From assembly GCA_963729445.1 (NCBI GenBank), contig CAVSNU010000002.1:124001-188000 (forward strand): a stretch of DNA of 64,000 nt. The letters run 5' to 3'. A program made the position numbers and the translations under genes. The notes beneath the pieces are model-generated. The model made no database searches, had not been told where the DNA came from, and saw only the letters and a list, made by a program, of their open reading frames with translations. This document shows, piece by piece, positions 18,559 to 28,498 of this stretch; position 1 is the first letter of the stretch, and each line of letters begins with the position of its first letter. The stretch comes from JACCZH01 sp963729445. Its GTDB lineage: Bacteria > Chloroflexota > Chloroflexia > Thermomicrobiales > CFX8.

Positions 18559-19940
18559 GTTCGATCGCTCCCCAGCGCTATCTCGATCGCTTCGCCCAGA
18601 CTACTGGCTCTGAGCACTTGAATATTCTCCGGCGGCCGCGCCATGCCACGTCCCAGGGTCGCCGGCACCAGCACCCGTTCAAATCCCAGCTTCGACGCCT
18701 CACCCATCCGCCGCTCCAGCTGGCTGACCGAGCGCAGCTCGCCCGATAACCCCACCTCGCCAACCACCGCCAGCCGGCCATCTACCCGCTGTTCGCGGTA
18801 GCTCGACGCAATCGCCAGCGCGACTCCCAGATCCGCCGCCGGCTCAATCGCTCGCAAGCCACCCACCACATTGACGTAGATGTCCTGATCGGCGAGCGGC
18901 AATCCCACTCGCTTCGTCAGCACGGCCACCAGCATCTGCAACCGGCTAATATCAAACCCGTTCGCGGTACGCCTGGCGTTTCCGTACGCCGCCGAGGTCG
19001 TTAACCCCTGCACTTCCACCAGGATCGGCCGGGTACCCTCAATCGTGACGATGACCGTCGAGCCGGCCGAATTCTGCGAGCGTTCCTCAAGAAAGGCTTC
19101 GCTCGGGTTGTGGACCTCGCGCATCCCGGCTTCAACCATCTCAAACACCCCGACCTCGTCGGTCGAGCCGAAGCGATTCTTGACGGCGCGTAAGATCCGG
19201 TACTGCTGGAAGCGCTCTCCTTCGAGATAGAGCACCGCGTCCACCATGTGCTCGAGCACCCGGGGGCCGGCGATGGCTCCCTCTTTGGTGACATGTCCCA
19301 CCAGGAACGCAGTCACGTCACGTGGCTTGGCATAGGCTATCAAGCGCGCCGTGCACTCTCGTACCTGGCTCACGCTCCCTGCCGCTGATGTAATGTCATC
19401 CACATAGACAGTCTGAATCGAGTCGACGACGATCACCGCCGGGTTCATCTTCTCGGCCTGCTGCAGAATCGTGTCGAGGTGCGTCTCCGACAGAATGAAG
19501 AGATTGTCCGAATTCAGCCCCAACCGGTCTGCACGCAAACGCACCTGTTGCGCTGACTCCTCGCCCGTGACATACAACACGGGACCGCTGCTTTCGGCAA
19601 TCCCCGCCGCGCACTGGAGGAGCAGGGTGGACTTTCCGATTCCCGGGTCGCCGCCAACAAGGACCAACGCTCCAGGAACCGCACCACCACCGAGCACGCG
19701 GGAGAACTCGCGCATCGGCACGGCACGACGCGCGACGTCGGCGCTGGGCACGTCCTTCAAACGCTGGGCCGTTGGAGCCGGCGCTCCAGACACCGTCCTC
19801 GATGCGGACGCTCGCGGAGCCGCAGCCGTTACCGTCTCGACCATCGATCCCCAGGCGCCACAATCCGGGCAACGCCCGTAATAGCCGGGGCTCTCGAGTC
19901 CACACTGCTGGCATACATACTTTGTACGCTGTTTCGCCAT
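18555..19940 (-). CDS. radA: DNA repair protein RadA (Sms)
   Basis: RecA-like ATPase that helps branch migration during recombination repair. 461 residues: a four-Cys zinc finger CQQCGLESPGYYGRCPDCG (10-28), Walker A VGGDPGIGKSTLLLQ near 96, and the RadA-specific KNRFG motif (VKNRFGSTDEVGVFEM). A C-terminal Lon-protease-like domain contains AADLGVALAIASSYRE. It follows clpC on the same strand, a conserved pairing, but a strong hairpin lies in the 77-bp gap. The stop codon shares a CTAG with the convergent murG stop. Confidence 0.95.
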   Translation of the reverse strand: MAKQRTKYVCQQCGLESPGYYGRCPDCGAWGSMVETVTAAAPRASASRTVSGAPAPTAQRLKDVPSADVARRAVPMREFSRVLGGGAVPGALVLVGGDPGIGKSTLLLQCAAGIAESSGPVLYVTGEESAQQVRLRADRLGLNSDNLFILSETHLDTILQQAEKMNPAVIVVDSIQTVYVDDITSAAGSVSQVRECTARLIAYAKPRDVTAFLVGHVTKEGAIAGPRVLEHMVDAVLYLEGERFQQYRILRAVKNRFGSTDEVGVFEMVEAGMREVHNPSEAFLEERSQNSAGSTVIVTIEGTRPILVEVQGLTTSAAYGNARRTANGFDISRLQMLVAVLTKRVGLPLADQDIYVNVVGGLRAIEPAADLGVALAIASSYREQRVDGRLAVVGEVGLSGELRSVSQLERRMGEASKLGFERVLVPATLGRGMARPPENIQVLRASSLGEAIEIALGSDRT

Positions 19941-19960
19941 CCGTTAACCCTCTATACGAG

Positions 19961-19990
19961 GAACGGGGACGCCTTCAGGCGTCCCCGTTC
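19961..19990. terminator. GC-rich hairpin between clpC and radA
   Basis: Perfect 13-bp stem GAACGGGGACGCC / GGCGTCCCCGTTC around a TTCA loop, right after the clpC stop on the minus strand. There is no U-tract, so it may be a U-less terminator, an attenuator before radA or an mRNA-stabilising end. Confidence 0.55.
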
Positions 19991-20017
19991 GTCTACTGTC
20001 TGAATGCCATGTCGCTG

Positions 20018-22474
20018 TTAGCCGACGGTCGCCAGGTCGCCCGAGACGATCTTCAGCAGCTCGTCTTCAACATCGACCTTGACGGTGCTTCCCGCGGCAA
20101 ACCGGCCCTCGAGCAACCCCTCGGCGAGCGGATCCTCGATCAGGTTCTGGATGATGCGGCGCAGTGGACGCGCGCCGTACTGTGTGATCGTAGCCACGCT
20201 CGCCCAGCAGGTCCATGCGCCCTCGGTAGATCTCGAACGTGATTTCCTGCTCGAGCAGCTGCTTGCGCACGCGCTCCAGCTCCAGATCGACGATCTCGCG
20301 AATCTGCTCGCTCGTCAGCGGATGGAAGACGACGGTGCGTCGATGCGGTTGAGGAACTCCGGGCGGAAGGTCTGCTTCAGCTGGCCCATGACCCTCTCCC
20401 TCATCATGTCGTAGTCTTGCTGGATCTTGGTCGTCGTCCTCCGGCGTGCCACCAAAGCCCAGGTTCATGTCCTTGGTGATCTGCTCCGCGCCGACGTTCG
20501 AGGTCATGATGATGATCGTGTTGCGGAAGTCGACCTTCCGGCCCTTGGCGTCGGCCAGGTTGCCGTCCTCCATGATCTGCAGCAGCATGTTGAACGCTTC
20601 CGGGTGCGCCTTCTCGATCTCGTCGAGCAAGATCACCGAGTAGCACTTGCGGCGCACCGCCTCGGTCAGCTGTCCGCCCTCTTCATAGCCGACATAGCCT
20701 GGAGGCGCTCCGACCAGGCGGCGACCGAGTGGCGCTCCATGAACTCAGACATGTCGATCTTGATCAGCGCGTCCTCTGAACCGAACATGAACTCGGCCAG
20801 CGCTGCGCGCCAGCGTGGGTCTTGCCGACACCGGTCGGGCCAAGGAAGATGAACGATCCGATCGGCCGGCGTGGGTCCTTGAGCCCGGCGCGTGCCCGGC
20901 GCACCGCCTTGGACAATCTGGGTGATCGCCTCGTCCTGGCCGATGATGCGCTCGTGCAGCGCCTCCTCCATCTGGAGCAGGCGCTCGGACTCTTCACCCG
21001 CCAGACGCGTCAGCGGGATGCCGGTCCACATCGAGACGACCTGGGCGATGTCTTCCTCGGTCACCTCAGGGACATCGCTGCCCTGCTCTTCTTTCCAATC
21101 CTTCTCAAGATCGGCGATTCGCATGCGCAGCTTGCGCTCGCGGTCGCGCAGCTCAGCCGCCAGCTCGAATTCCTGACCCGAGACCGCCGCGTCGAGCTCG
21201 CGCTGCAAGCTCTCAAGCCCGCGCATCGCTTCCTTGAGGCTCGGCGGCGAAGCCGAGCGGTACATGCGCACGCGGGACGATGCCTCGTCGATCAGGTCGA
21301 TCGCCTTGTCCGGCATGAAGCGGTCGGTGACGTACCGCGCCGCCAGAGATGCTGCGGCGTTGAGCGCCTCGTCGATAATCTTCAGCTTGTGGTGCTCTTC
21401 GTAGAGTGGCCGGACACCGGTCAGGATCGAGATCGTCTCCTCGACCGTCGGCTCCGGCACCTGAACCGGCTGGAAGCGCCGCTCCAGCGCGGCGTCACGC
21501 TCGATGTACTTGCGATACTCATCCAGCGTCGTCGCGCCGATCGTCTGCACTTCGCCGCGCGAGAGCGCCGGCTTCAGGATGTTGGCGGCGTCAACCGCAC
21601 CCTCTGCTGCACCGGCGCCAACAAGCGTGTGCAGCTCGTCGATGAAGAGGATGCTGCCGGTCTCTTTGACCTCGCCGACGATCTTCTTCAGCCGCTCCTC
21701 GAACTCGCCACGGTACTTGGTGCCGGCAACGAGCGCGCCGATATCGAGCGCGATCAGGCGCTTGTTCTGCAGCTGCTCCGGCACGTCGCCGGAGATGATC
21801 TTCTGGGCCAGGCCTTCGACGATAGCCGTCTTGCCAACGCCCGGCTCGCCGATCAGCGCCGGGTTGTTCTTGGTCCGGCGCGAGAGGATCTGCATGACCC
21901 GATCGATCTCGTTCTGCCGACCGATGATCGGATCAAGCTTGCTCGCTACGGGCCGCTTCGGTTAGGTCGAAGCCAAGGGCATCCATGTACGGCGTCTTGG
22001 TCTGTCTGCTTCGATCTGCTGATATCCGGCACTCTGGCTCACGACCTGCATGACCTGTGCGCGAACCTTCTCCAGGTTGACGCCCAGGCTCTCCAGCACG
22101 CCGGCAGCGATGCCTTCGCCTTCTCGGACCAGGCCGAGCAGCAGGTGTTCGGTCCCGATGTAGTGATGGTTGAGGCGCCGCGCCTCATCGACCGCGAGCT
22201 CGATCACCTTCTTGGCACGCGGTGTCAGGCCAATTTCGCCGATGACGCCGGTGTCGCCGCGTCCGATGATGAACTCAACCGCTGAGCGCACCTTCGGCAG
22301 CTGCACGCCCATGTTGCTCAGTACTTGTGCGGCCACACCGTCGCCTTCGCGCACAAGTCCGAGCAGCAGGTGCTCGGTGCCGATGTAGTTATGGTTGAAG
22401 CGCTGCGCTTCTTCCTGGGCCAGCGTGAGGACCTTGCGTGCGCGTTCTGTGAACTTTTCGAATTTGTCTGCCAT
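20018..22474 (-). CDS. clpC: ClpC-type AAA+ chaperone/protease ATPase, with about nine frame breaks
   Basis: Unfoldase partner of ClpP. Reconstructed order: two N-terminal Clp repeats (HNYIGTEHLLLGLVREGDG and HHYIGTEHLLLGLVREGEG), first AAA+ with GEPGVGKTA (about 215), a UvrB/C-like middle region, second AAA+ with GPTGVGKT (about 548), and C-terminal YGARPLRRIIQNLIEDPLAE. The frame is broken near 22010, 21940, 20915, 20815, 20800, 20725, 20440, 20340 and 20190. Each can be repaired by one base, usually deleting an extra one (ISKAVRRARAGLKDP and KTTLARALAEF are recovered). Amino acids between breaks are almost perfectly conserved, which argues for poor base calling, not decay. No CtsR or McsAB genes are adjacent. 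Confidence 0.88.
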
Positions 22475-22699
22475 TTGGTCTCTCCAGCGATCTTAATGAG
22501 GCCCGTACAGACAGTGTGCCACACTCTGGCCGTCATCAAAACCGATGTGTTGGAAAACTCTCGCACAGATACTACTAGACGTACGCCAAAATCACGAGGT
22601 TTGGTCTCGTGACTTCGGCGTCCGCCTGCAGCAAGTCGTAATGACTTATCTTGAGCGAATATGAAGGTTGGAGCTGGTGAGACAGATTGGCGAAGGGTT

Positions 22700-24274
22700 T
22701 TACCCCGCCGTCTCCTTGTCGTCGTCACCAGTGTCGTCGGCGGTTGTATCCGATTCGCTGCCGGAAGGCGCTTCTGTTTCAGTTGCAGCGACGCTCTCGT
22801 CTGCTGCGACGTTCTCGTCTTCCGTATCGGTGCCAGCAGCCTGCTCTGACTCCTCGGCAGCGCCAAGTTCCTCACTCAGGGACGCGAGCTGGTCGGCCAT
22901 GGTGCCGGACAACTCTTCCTCCGGGGCCTCGGTGACAGGTGCTTCTGCAACAACCTCGTCAGCGGTATCTGCCGGAGTCGTGTCAGCCGTCCCCGCGGAG
23001 TAGCTCTCCTGCTCAGGGGCGTCTGGATCCGGCTCGATTTCCATCTCCAACAGCCTCTGCTTCAACTCAACTGCCTCAGGGCCGAGTGCCTCAAGAACCT
23101 CTTCGTCAGTTGCGTCGATGCCGCGCCTCAAGCTGAGACCCATCCTGCGGCGCTGTGGATCGATGCGGATGATCCTGAGCAACAGATCCTGCCCCTCGGA
23201 GACATACTGTCGTGGGTGCGAGATCCGCGCCTCGGAGAGCTCCGACACGTGAACCAGACCCTCGATGCCGTCTTCGATGCGAGCAAAGGCGCCGAAGTTC
23301 GCCAACTGGGTAACGCGGCCAATCACCAGCTGATTGACGTCGTACTTGGTGGCAACCCAGCTCCATGGCTCAGGCTGTGTGCGTTTGATTGAGAGCGCAA
23401 TCTTGCGCTCTTCGGCGTTGATGCCCAGAACGTAGACATCAACTTCCTGGCCGATCTGGAGCATTTCGCTCGGGTGCCGTACTCGGCTCCAGGACAGCTC
23501 GGAGAGATGCACGAGTCCGTCGGCGCCGCCGACATCGACAAATGCGCCGAAGTCGCAGATGCTCGATACCCGTCCGCGGCGAACTTCGCCCTCGGTGAGC
23601 TCTTCGATAAGTTTCTCTTTCATCTCGTCGCGTCGCTCCTGAAGAGCCTGACGCTCGGAGAGGATGAGCCGATTGCGGTGCCGGTTGATCTCGATGATTT
23701 TAAGGTTCAGCTTGCGACCGATCAGGCGGGCCATGTCGGCCTGCTTCTGAGCGTCGTCGCCACCGCTAATCTCGGTTACCTGCGACGCGGGCACGAAGCC
23801 GCGCACGCCGTCGAGGTTAACCAACAGGCCACCCTTGTTGTAATTGACAACCTCAGCCTCAATGACTTCGTTGCCGTCTGCAGTCTGCTGAAGTACGCGC
23901 CAGCTCTTTTCCTGACGAGCCCGGTCGATAGACACGATGGCTACGCCATCCTGGTTCTCTGGCTGCGTCACAAACACGAGAACGGTATTGCCGACCTCGA
24001 GGCTCTGTCGCTCCTCTTCAGTGAGCGACGAGAACTCGCGCGCCGGAATAACTCCCTCGGATTTCGAGCCAATGTCAACGAGCAGCTCATCGCGGTCAAC
24101 CCGCATTAGCGTGCCGTCGATCACATCCCCAAATTGCGGAGAACGATAATCGTGGCTCGGGTCAGCGAGAAGCTGTTCCATCATGGCGCGTCCAGCGTCT
24201 GCAGCGCTGGATCCGTCCGATACGTCGACGTCACCTCCGGGCTGAGACCCGGAACTACTAATACTAAAGTCCAT
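22700..24274 (-). CDS. rpsA: Ribosomal protein S1-like RNA-binding protein (four S1 domains, acidic tail)
   Basis: 524 residues. Four S1 (OB-fold) repeats follow one another between about 45 and 400, starting at GDVIDGTLMRVDRDELLVDIG, VIEAEVVNYNKGGLLVNLDG, GEVRRGRVSSICDFGAFVDV and VIGRVTQLANFGAFARIEDG. An acidic Ser/Thr/Glu-rich tail of about 110 residues ends the protein. Four repeats are typical of S1 in Gram-positive and Chloroflexota genomes, where it may act in translation initiation or RNA turnover. ATG at 24274 is chosen because GAGGGTGG lies just upstream; upstream in-frame residues look non-coding. A TATAAT at 24348-24353 is a likely -10. Confidence 0.88.
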   Translation of the reverse strand: MDFSISSSGSQPGGDVDVSDGSSAADAGRAMMEQLLADPSHDYRSPQFGDVIDGTLMRVDRDELLVDIGSKSEGVIPAREFSSLTEEERQSLEVGNTVLVFVTQPENQDGVAIVSIDRARQEKSWRVLQQTADGNEVIEAEVVNYNKGGLLVNLDGVRGFVPASQVTEISGGDDAQKQADMARLIGRKLNLKIIEINRHRNRLILSERQALQERRDEMKEKLIEELTEGEVRRGRVSSICDFGAFVDVGGADGLVHLSELSWSRVRHPSEMLQIGQEVDVYVLGINAEERKIALSIKRTQPEPWSWVATKYDVNQLVIGRVTQLANFGAFARIEDGIEGLVHVSELSEARISHPRQYVSEGQDLLLRIIRIDPQRRRMGLSLRRGIDATDEEVLEALGPEAVELKQRLLEMEIEPDPDAPEQESYSAGTADTTPADTADEVVAEAPVTEAPEEELSGTMADQLASLSEELGAAEESEQAAGTDTEDENVAADESVAATETEAPSGSESDTTADDTGDDDKETAG

Positions 24275-24347
24275 ATACCACCCTCGTGCGTGAGATTTGC
24301 CGACATGGAAAGCCGACCAAAAATGGCGTCGGCAAGCCATCTGACAA

Positions 24348-24353
24348 ATTATA
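24348..24353 (-). promoter_or_regulatory. Probable -10 element of the S1 gene
   Basis: Perfect TATAAT on the minus strand, 74 bases before the S1 start codon. No good -35 exists at 16-18 bases; a TTGACC lies only 11 bases upstream. Confidence 0.4.
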
Positions 24354-24374
24354 GTACTTGGACCGGTCAAGGCG

Positions 24375-24425
24375 CAACAGGAATTTCCGCGACACGATGG
24401 GCTCGTGCGCGGAATCTTCCTGTTG
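24375..24425. terminator. Long interrupted hairpin after the aminotransferase gene
   Basis: CAACAGGAA / TTCCTGTTG outer stem (9 bp), TTCCGCG / CGCGGAA middle stem (7 bp) and CACGA / TCGTG inner stem, separated by one- or two-base bulges. It lies between the aminotransferase stop and the S1 promoter on the minus strand. It probably ends aminotransferase transcription but has no U-tract. Confidence 0.55.
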
Positions 24426-24475
24426 TAACGCGGCTCTGCTTTTTAGGTTACCCGCTCAGGCAGTGGCAACCCGCC

Positions 24476-25589
24476 TTATACCGCGGCTGTAGTCGCAGCC
24501 GGGATGTGTTCAAGTACATCGTCGATCGCTTTGAGCGTGCGCTCAAGCTCTGGGTAATCGGTCCAACCCATGTGACCGATCCGTACGACAGAATCTTTCA
24601 TCGGGCCCTGACCGGCAGCGATCTCAATGCCGTGACGCTCGCGCAACTCGGCGATCAATTGACCGGACGTAATGCCTTCAGGCGTCTGAACAACCGTCAC
24701 CGTCGGGGATTCAAAACCCTCTTCGGCGATCGTTCTCAGCCCAAGTTTATCGAGTTCGGCCCGCACATACACACCCTGGTCGACATGGCGTTGGAAAACC
24801 TTGTCGAGCCCCTCGCTCTCAAGCATGTCGCACGCCGCCTTCAGCCCAAAAATCAGGCTCAACGGCGCAGTGCTCGGGGTCGAGCCCTGGGCCAGGGAAT
24901 CACGCATGCGCTTGAAATCAAGCACGAAAGCGTGGGATCGATGCCCTGTCAGTCTCTTTCCAGACACGTTCGCCCACGGCAATGATCGAGAGACCAGGCG
25001 GGCACATGAACGCCTTCTGGGAGCCAGAGAAGACGATGTCGCAGTTCCAGGCATCCATCTCCAGCGGCGCGCCTGCCAATCCGGAAACCGCGTCAACGAA
25101 GAGCAGCGAACCATGCTCTCGCACGATTTTGCCAATCTCCTCCACCGGGTTCAACACGCCGGTCGACGTCTCATTCTGGGTGAGCAGCACAGCGCGGACG
25201 TCCGGATTCGCTGCGAGTGCCTTGCGCACATCTTCAGCGTGGATCGCCTTGCCCCACTCGACGTCGAGACGTACGACATCCATGCCAAAGGCCTCAGCAA
25301 CGGTCACATAACGCTCACCGAAGTTGCCGTTGACGAGCGCAAGCACCTTGTCGCCAGGGTTCAGCGTGTTGACGATCGAGGCTTCCCACCCGGCTGAGCC
25401 TGTTCCCGCGACAACGTACACATCGTGCTGCGTGCCGTGAATACGCTTCAGCTGCTCTTGAAGCTCTGCAAACAACGTGGCGAACTTCTCACCACGATGC
25501 GGCACCGCGGGTTGCTGCATCGCCTCCATGACCTGGGGCGGAATCGGCGTCGGCCCCGGAATGCGTAGATTGGTAGGGTCGTTCTGCAT
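24476..25589 (-). CDS. Class V aminotransferase (serine/alanine-glyoxylate type), frameshifted
   Basis: PLP enzyme of the AGXT/serine-pyruvate family, which transfers amino groups from serine or alanine to glyoxylate. It opens NLRIPGPTPIPPQVMEAM, a family hallmark, and has VVAGTGSAGWEASIVN for the PLP phosphate, VDAVSGLAGAPLEMD, and the Schiff-base lysine in SGSQKAFMCPPGLS near 199. The frame breaks near 24945: ETDR should continue HRSHAFVLDFKRM, and shortening GGG to GG restores it. About 371 residues, normal. A gap of 39 bp separates it from the phosphodiesterase upstream. Exact amino donor and acceptor are not determinable. Confidence 0.87.
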
Positions 25590-25628
25590 CTGTTCTCCTC
25601 TTTTCGGCCAGCGGCTTACGTTCGGCGG

Positions 25629-26147
25629 TCAGTCCAGATTGATCAACTGGGCCTGAATCGTGTCGCCTACTGTCAAGATAGCAAACGTTGAGTAGGGCGC
25701 GAAACGTTTCTGGGTTGGCGATCCCGGATTCACCATCAACAGTCCGTCGCGTTCCTCGATCTCCGGACGGTGACTGTGTCCGTAAATGGCGCAGTCAACG
25801 ACGCCTCGCATGCGCTCGTAGGTATATTGCCGGCCAGTGAGCTTGGGGTGATGACCATGCATCAATCCGATCTTGAACCGTCCAATCTCGAAGAAGCGTT
25901 CATCTGCAAGCTCCTGCCCGAACGGGTACTCCTCATTATTGCCACCAACCGCCCGTACCGGCGCGATCTTCGCCAGCTCGTCCAGCACCCAGGAGGCGTT
26001 GATGTCGCCTGCGTGAAAGATAAGGTCGCATCCTTCAAGCCCGCGCAATAATCCAGGCGGCAAAGGACGCATTGTACGGCTCGTCAGGTGGGTGTCCGCC
26101 ACGAGACCAATTCTCAGGGGCGCATCGAACTTCTCAAACTCGGGCAA
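25629..26147 (-). CDS. YfcE/MJ0936-type metallophosphodiesterase
   Basis: Calcineurin-like phosphodiesterase of about 172 residues. Metal-binding motifs in order: VADTHL, FHAGDIN, GGNNEEYPF, LMHGHHPK and IYGHSHRPEIE, followed by NPGSPT. The family hydrolyses cyclic or bis-p-nitrophenyl phosphodiesters in vitro; the physiological substrate is unknown. The TTG at 26147 is chosen as start: it overlaps the end of the aldolase gene by 14 bases with AAGG nine bases upstream, and the longer open frame upstream is antisense-like noise over the aldolase end. Confidence 0.82.
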   Translation of the reverse strand: MPEFEKFDAPLRIGLVADTHLTSRTMRPLPPGLLRGLEGCDLIFHAGDINASWVLDELAKIAPVRAVGGNNEEYPFGQELADERFFEIGRFKIGLMHGHHPKLTGRQYTYERMRGVVDCAIYGHSHRPEIEERDGLLMVNPGSPTQKRFAPYSTFAILTVGDTIQAQLINLD

Positions 26148-27033
26148 GCAATCCAGCCTTGTCAAGAATTGATTGTATCGCCGCCCGCTCGTCGGCGGTC
26201 GCCGGCAACATGGGCGGGCGCGGATCACTCGTCTCAAGCCCAACGAGATCCATGGCCGCCTTCAGACCGGCAATGCCGAACTGCGTCGTCACTGCAGCGT
26301 TTGGCGCCAGCAGATTGAACTGCGCCTTACGTGCTTCGTCATGTTTCCCAGCCAGGAACAGATCGCGAATCGCGACGCACTCACGAGGGGCAATGTTCGC
26401 CAGCGCCAGGATGCCGCCCTTGGCACCCAGACAATAGGCCGCGTAGAGGAAGTTCGCCGAGCCGGCCAGTACCGCGAAGTCCTCGGCCGAGTTTGCGACC
26501 ATCTCGGCCACCTTGGGCGCGTTGCCTGCGCTGTCCTTCACGCCAACGATATTCGGGTGCGCGGAAAGCTCCGCGACCACACTCGACGGCAGGTCGACGC
26601 CCGTGTACGCCGTCATGATGTAGATAACGACTGGTATCGGTGAGGCCTCGGCCACTGCCAGATAGTGGTTGACGAAGGCCGCGCGGTCGTAACGTGGCCG
26701 GTAATAGTGGGGCGTCACCACCAGAGCGTAGTCAGCGCCGAGCTCCGCGGCTTTCTTCGTGATCTTGATCGTGTTCGTCGTCGATTCCACACCGGTGCCC
26801 GCCAGGACCGTTTTGCGGCCATCCACGGCCGCAGCGCCAGCCTCGATGAGCTTGAGCTTCTCGTCCGTGTCGAGGGAGGCGAACTCACCGTTGGAGCCCA
26901 TGATCACGATGCCGTCCAACGGCGTATTGCAGTACCAGTCTATGTTCTTCTGGTAACCCGCAAGGTCCAGCTCATCATCCCGGGTGAAAAGTGTCGCGAT
27001 CGGCGCAAAAACGCCCTCAAGAGTCTTCGCCAA
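26134..27033 (-). CDS. Dihydrodipicolinate synthase-family aldolase, not DapA
   Basis: A class I lyase/aldolase barrel of 299 residues. It has GVFAPIATLFTRDDELD at the start, IMGSNGEFASLDTDEK (the GTTGE-like pyruvate loop), and the Schiff-base lysine in IVGVKDSAGN near 170. The active-site tyrosine region reads YIMTAYTGVDLP instead of the DapA YNVPGRTG, so the arginine that binds aspartate semialdehyde is missing. 2-keto-3-deoxy-acid or 4-hydroxy-2-oxoglutarate aldolase activity is more likely. TTG at 27033 has AGGGG seven bases upstream; it overlaps the O-antigen ligase-like gene by 17 bases. Confidence 0.82.
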   Translation of the reverse strand: MAKTLEGVFAPIATLFTRDDELDLAGYQKNIDWYCNTPLDGIVIMGSNGEFASLDTDEKLKLIEAGAAAVDGRKTVLAGTGVESTTNTIKITKKAAELGADYALVVTPHYYRPRYDRAAFVNHYLAVAEASPIPVVIYIMTAYTGVDLPSSVVAELSAHPNIVGVKDSAGNAPKVAEMVANSAEDFAVLAGSANFLYAAYCLGAKGGILALANIAPRECVAIRDLFLAGKHDEARKAQFNLLAPNAAVTTQFGIAGLKAAMDLVGLETSDPRPPMLPATADERAAIQSILDKAGLLARV

Positions 27034-28498
27034 TGGTCTGCCCCTTCCAGTCTGTGTACGCGCCGCCTTTAGTGGCGTCGTCACGCTGCCGCATTCGTGT
27101 TAGCGCCACGATAAGCCCTCCGACGATCCAGAACAAGGCCGCCATGTGTGGGAATCGAATGTTGAAGAAGTAGTGGTCCACGAGTCCCACCGTCAACATC
27201 GCGGCCAGCGCGGCCACGGCGGTGAGCAGGAGATCGGAATACACGCCGCTGCCTGACACAAATACTTCTCTGGTTCCCGCCCAGAGGATGGCGCCCACGG
27301 CGACCAGGAATACCGCCAGACCAACCAGCCCGGCCTGTTGTGCGATGGTCAGGTAGATACTCGACACACCCTCCTGCAGGTCCAACGATCCCGCTTCGCC
27401 AAATCCAATACCAAACATCGGGTGCCGGCGGATAATCTCGAGGGCGTTCTGATACTCCTGCAGTCGTAACCTGGTGGCTGGATCCTGAAGCGTAAATCCT
27501 TGCCAGAGCCGGTCCACGAACCCCGAACCCGCACCAAGCGCTACTGCCGCCGCTCCAAGACCTCCCAGCACTGGCAACCAGGCACGCCTGCGCATGATGA
27601 GGATGACGCCCAGTCCAGCTGCCGCGCCTACCCATGCTCCCCGGGAGTAGGTCAGCATCATCGCCATACCGCACAATGCGACAGCCGGTCCCGAGAGCCA
27701 GCGGCTGACGGCAGGATTCCGGCCGAAGAGCTGCCCCGCACCGAGCACGAACCCGACCATCATAAGCCCCCCGAGCGAGTTGGGGTCGACTCCTGTGCCA
27801 ACCGCCCGCATCGGCCGCGCTGGATCGTCCTCGATATAGCGCACGATTCGTGATCCGGGATAACCGTATGGCACCAGCCGCACCAGCGCCCGCTCGGTAA
27901 TCCCTGGACCACCCGTATACAGGAGCAACGCAAGACCTGCCGCCGCCACCGTTCCAACCATCAGCATTCGCATCACCAGTACAGCGTCTCGGAAGCGCCG
28001 CACGAGGACGATGACAAGCGCAAAACCGCCCAACGCGAGCAGAAACTTCACGAAGTCGTGGAACGTTTGAGGCGTATACCCCCGTCCAACCCCGAGCAGA
28101 AACGCGAAACCGGCAACACCAATCAGGCCCAACCACAGCGCTTGCGACACTCCCAGCGGAATACCAAGTCGCCGGTCACACAGGACAACGGCCGCGACAA
28201 TCACGATACTGGCAAACGAGGCCAGCTCAATGAGTGCGGGAGTCCCGGCCGGCGTAGACACCGGCAGCACGGCATAGGGCAGCAGACACACAATAGCGAC
28301 AACCGCTGCAAATGAGACCCACACCGAGCGCAGAAACGCCACGCCGAAAGCCGCTATCGAAAGCAAGGCGAGCGTCTTTACAGGGCCGATCTCCAGGAGT
28401 CCGGCGCCGGCCACCCCGCCCATCAACAAAGCGGCCAACGCGGCTATGGCGTAGCGGCCGCGGTCGCGTTTGCCGGGAATCGCCGGCGTCAGATCCAT
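27017..28498 (-). CDS. O-antigen ligase/polymerase-like membrane protein (Wzy_C)
   Basis: 493 residues with about 11-12 predicted membrane helices. The central Wzy_C region holds GVDPNSLGGLMMVGF, a large loop, MMLTYSRGAWVGAAAG and the block RRHPMFGIGFGEAGSL near 350, all typical of O-antigen ligase or bacteriocin/polysaccharide export-type polymerases. Its role is presumably polymerising or attaching surface glycan. The start ATG overlaps the corA stop by ten bases, so the two are translationally coupled; the stop overlaps the aldolase start. A glycosyltransferase and a PIG-L deacetylase lie 4-5 kb away, but no full polysaccharide cluster is seen. Confidence 0.82.
   Translation of the reverse strand: MDLTPAIPGKRDRGRYAIAALAALLMGGVAGAGLLEIGPVKTLALLSIAAFGVAFLRSVWVSFAAVVAIVCLLPYAVLPVSTPAGTPALIELASFASIVIVAAVVLCDRRLGIPLGVSQALWLGLIGVAGFAFLLGVGRGYTPQTFHDFVKFLLALGGFALVIVLVRRFRDAVLVMRMLMVGTVAAAGLALLLYTGGPGITERALVRLVPYGYPGSRIVRYIEDDPARPMRAVGTGVDPNSLGGLMMVGFVLGAGQLFGRNPAVSRWLSGPAVALCGMAMMLTYSRGAWVGAAAGLGVILIMRRRAWLPVLGGLGAAAVALGAGSGFVDRLWQGFTLQDPATRLRLQEYQNALEIIRRHPMFGIGFGEAGSLDLQEGVSSIYLTIAQQAGLVGLAVFLVAVGAILWAGTREVFVSGSGVYSDLLLTAVAALAAMLTVGLVDHYFFNIRFPHMAALFWIVGGLIVALTRMRQRDDATKGGAYTDWKGQTIGEDS

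Noticed and set aside
20822..22285. Long open frame on the plus strand opposite clpC (about 487 codons)
   Set aside because: Its length comes from antisense codon bias of clpC; the protein is rich in Arg/Leu with no recognisable motif.
26134..27033. DapA (4-hydroxy-tetrahydrodipicolinate synthase)
   Set aside because: The GRTG arginine is absent, and no lysine biosynthesis gene is near.
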